A stretch of DNA of 64,000 nt. It comes from Halanaerobium saccharolyticum. Lineage in GTDB: Bacteria; Bacillota; Halanaerobiia; Halanaerobiales; Halanaerobiaceae. The stretch lies in assembly GCF_003259895.1 (NCBI RefSeq), contig NZ_QLME01000003.1, positions 152,035-216,034 of the forward strand, given 5' to 3'. The notes below the pieces were generated by a model, which was not told the DNA's origin, did not search any database, and saw nothing but the letters and a program-made list of their open reading frames with translations. Numbering within the stretch: the stretch's first letter is position 1; the number at the start of each line of letters is the position of its first letter. The position numbers and the translations under genes are program-made. Positions 62,754-64,000 of this stretch are shown here, in pieces.

Positions 62754-62935
62754 CCCAATGTCGTATAACGTTACTGGGATTTTGCGCTCGTGCCTGTTTC
62801 CACAGGAACTGGCGTAAAGCTTGCTTTTTCACACTCGTGATTGGTTAATCTGCAAGCTTTATGACAGAAGGTATGTCCTGCAGGGGAGGTTGGTCTTTAG
62901 CCGTAACGGGAACACTCTGTTATATGACGTTGGGA
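62753..62935. repeat. Palindromic attC-like element C
   Basis: 183 bases with pairing ends: GCCCAATGTCGTATAAC (62753-62769) against GTTATATGACGTTGGG (62919-62934), 14 of 16 paired. Inside are CCTGT/ACAGG, TTTGCGC/GCGTAAA and TAAAGCTTGC/GCAAGCTTTA. Outermost GCCCAAT and GTTGGGA resemble the integron cores RYYYAAC and GTTRRRY with one deviation each. Shares a long near-identical block with B and carries about 40 extra bases before its right end. Confidence 0.75.
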
Positions 62936-62949
62936 GGTTTTTCTGGTTT

Positions 62950-63582
62950 TTATTCATTTAGACCTCTGTGAGCAGTATTTTCTTCATCTACCCAGTCTGG
63001 TTCTTCCCAAACCATCCCTTTTCTACCTGGTACTTTTCTGTTAGGACCAGATTTGTAAAATTCACATGATTTGGGACCATAACAAAATGTCTCAGTTCTA
63101 AATTGTTTATTACGTGGATTCCATTGATCGATAATCATTTCCACAGCCATACAACACCCCCATATACATGGTATACATTTTGAGTTATATGTTCTTTTAG
63201 ATAATCTTCTATGTTCTCTTTCTCTATATTCTTCTAATGTTGGTGGATTATCAATCCAGGGAGGTGGTTCCTCTTGTTCTGAACTGGTGTTAATAGTTTC
63301 TAATCCCGATACTTTATAATATTCAACTGGTTCAAGGTTCGGATTTTTTACTGATAAACACTTGCCTTTAATAATATCATGGTATTTAAATTTATGTTTT
63401 TCTTGAGTTGCTTTTCCAATACCAACAGTAAACTCTCTTTCTTCACCAACAATTTCTCCCTTAATTCGAAGAAGAAATCCAAGATATGTGTGACTACTTT
63501 GATCAAATGATCTGGTTAATCTTATACGTGGTTGAACAGAAATAATTGTGCCTTGAAAATTAATTTTTTTATTTTTGATCAT
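62950..63582 (-). CDS. Conserved hypothetical cysteine-rich protein
   Basis: 210 residues from ATG 63582 (GGGGGTATTC upstream), where a longer frame to 63723 would run into element D and lacks a ribosome binding site. The N-terminal half is beta-rich. The C-terminal half has 'CIPCIWGCCMAVEMIIDQWN', 'TFCYGPKSCEFYKSGPNRKV' and 'GRKGMVWEEPDWVDEENTAH', with seven cysteines suggestive of a metal site. I recall similar proteins in many unrelated bacteria without a known function. Its stop is 15 bases from element C and its start 54 bases from element D, so it lies alone between two elements. Confidence 0.7.
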   Translation of the reverse strand: MIKNKKINFQGTIISVQPRIRLTRSFDQSSHTYLGFLLRIKGEIVGEEREFTVGIGKATQEKHKFKYHDIIKGKCLSVKNPNLEPVEYYKVSGLETINTSSEQEEPPPWIDNPPTLEEYREREHRRLSKRTYNSKCIPCIWGCCMAVEMIIDQWNPRNKQFRTETFCYGPKSCEFYKSGPNRKVPGRKGMVWEEPDWVDEENTAHRGLNE

Positions 63583-63635
63583 AAGAATACCCCCAATAAA
63601 AGTGTCGAATATCAAAATTGATTTGGTTAATAAAT

Positions 63636-63812
63636 GCCCAATTTCATATAACGTCTCGAGTATTCCCGACGTGATCCGTACCCCTCTCAATCTACATCCT
63701 AACTGCTCAATTTCATAAGTCATCCTTAGTCCGAATTCTATCCACTAAGCTGAATGTCGCTAACCCCATGTTATGTGATGTATGCTGCCAAGCAGGGCAA
63801 ATTGGGAGGTCC
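63636..63812. repeat. Palindromic attC-like element D
   Basis: 177 bases starting GCCCAATTTCATATAACGTC and ending GCAAATTGGGA, the ends pairing CCCAATTT/AAATTGGG. Right-hand block CGCTAACCCCATGTTATGTG parallels GCGCTAATCCCATGTTATAC of element B. The middle differs from B and C, and TGCCAAGCAGGGC lies near the end. GC-rich relative to the flanks. Confidence 0.6.
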
Positions 63813-63959
63813 GAGGAAGGCCAAGTTTGGTTACCTTCTGAGTATATTATACACCTTAATTTAGTGTCTAACAAATGGCTGTGAGAATAATTAAAACTAA
63901 AATATAAAATAAGGACATTTGTCCGCCCCTAATCAAGTTCGACTAACAAAAGAATTTGG

Positions 63960-63965
63960 TATAAT
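63960..63965 (+). promoter_or_regulatory. Probable -10 of the gene entering the right edge
   Basis: TATAAT with TTCGAC at 63938-63943 as a possible -35 (16-base spacer). Confidence 0.45.
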
Positions 63966-63988
63966 ATATAGTTAAGGGGGGACAACCA

Positions 63989-64000
63989 ATGCCTAAAACT
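63989..64000 (+). CDS. Start of an unidentified gene (partial)
   Basis: ATG with AAGGGGGGAC upstream; only Met-Pro-Lys-Thr is in the window. It could be a transposase or an integrase, but four residues give no evidence either way. Confidence 0.5.

Noticed and set aside
63583..63723. N-terminal extension of the cysteine-rich protein
   Set aside because: The extension runs through element D, has no ribosome binding site, and the ATG at 63582 is preceded by GGGGG; the shorter form is preferred.
59219..63812. CRISPR array
   Set aside because: The repeats are long, palindromic, imperfect and hundreds of bases apart with genes between them; no short regular repeats or spacers occur anywhere in the window.
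63840..64000. Left end of an insertion sequence at the right edge
   Set aside because: A new promoter and start codon appear after a sequence break near 63910, but no terminal inverted repeat or target duplication can be checked without the right-hand side.

Overview
The window reads as chromosome of a low-GC, Gram-type-negative (diderm) endospore-lineage Firmicute, most like the Halanaerobiales (Halanaerobium and relatives). This is inferred from gene content and order rather than from any rRNA. Firmicute-type genes (RNase Y, YmdB, SpoVS, SleB-like hydrolase, KtrAB, a lexA-yneA-yneB locus) sit beside outer-membrane machinery (ExbB-ExbD-TonB, an SLH plus coiled-coil envelope protein). Rubredoxin and L-lactate dehydrogenase fit a fermentative anaerobe. 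Base composition is AT-rich, and TTG starts preceded by strong AGGAGG-type sites are frequent.

Layout. 1-2126: end of a nucleoside/simple-sugar ABC importer (ATPase tail, two permeases). 2.3-5.9 kb: RodZ-like protein, tRNA-Tyr and tRNA-Glu (minus strand), mnmM, a tandemly duplicated tRNA-Trp/tRNA-Thr pair, tRNA-Pro. 5.9-15.9 kb: a housekeeping block rimO-pgsA-pgpA-cinA-TPR-thpR-recA-recX-rny-ymdB-spoVS. 16.0-23.7 kb: a two-component system followed by exbB-exbD-tonB, a large secreted protein, an SLH/coiled-coil protein and a SleB-like wall hydrolase, apparently one envelope locus. 23.8-28.3 kb: head-to-head type IIA topoisomerase genes. 28.3-41.1 kb: CLC chloride transporter/channel, rubredoxin, KtrBA potassium uptake, miaB-mutS-mutL-miaA-thioredoxin-hfq, TPR protein, family 4 uracil-DNA glycosylase. 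41.2-43.2 kb: lexA divergent from yneA-like and yneB-like genes, with three LexA-like boxes between them; recA at 11.4 kb carries a matching box.

From about 44.4 kb the character changes. Genes are mostly on the minus strand, are a mixture of metabolic singletons (orphan trpB, aroC, thyA-folA, csaA, 3-methyladenine glycosylase, nudix, esterase) and broken genes: a frameshifted DUF1576-like membrane protein, an ABC ATPase remnant, a frameshifted GNAT, fused fragments of an MBL hydrolase and an HD-GYP protein, a nitroreductase tail, a YciI fragment, a GNAT with its core deleted, and a methyltransferase with its middle deleted.

The last 5 kb (59.2-63.8 kb) holds the most unusual signal: at least four, probably five, GC-rich, strongly palindromic elements of about 115-185 bp separated by small accessory genes (Phd/YefM-type antitoxin, cupin, VapBC, a cysteine-rich protein). 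Their ends resemble integron attC core sites, and the VapBC unit lies between two of them exactly as a gene cassette would. No integrase is visible, and most genes point the other way, so an integron cassette array is a hypothesis and not a conclusion.
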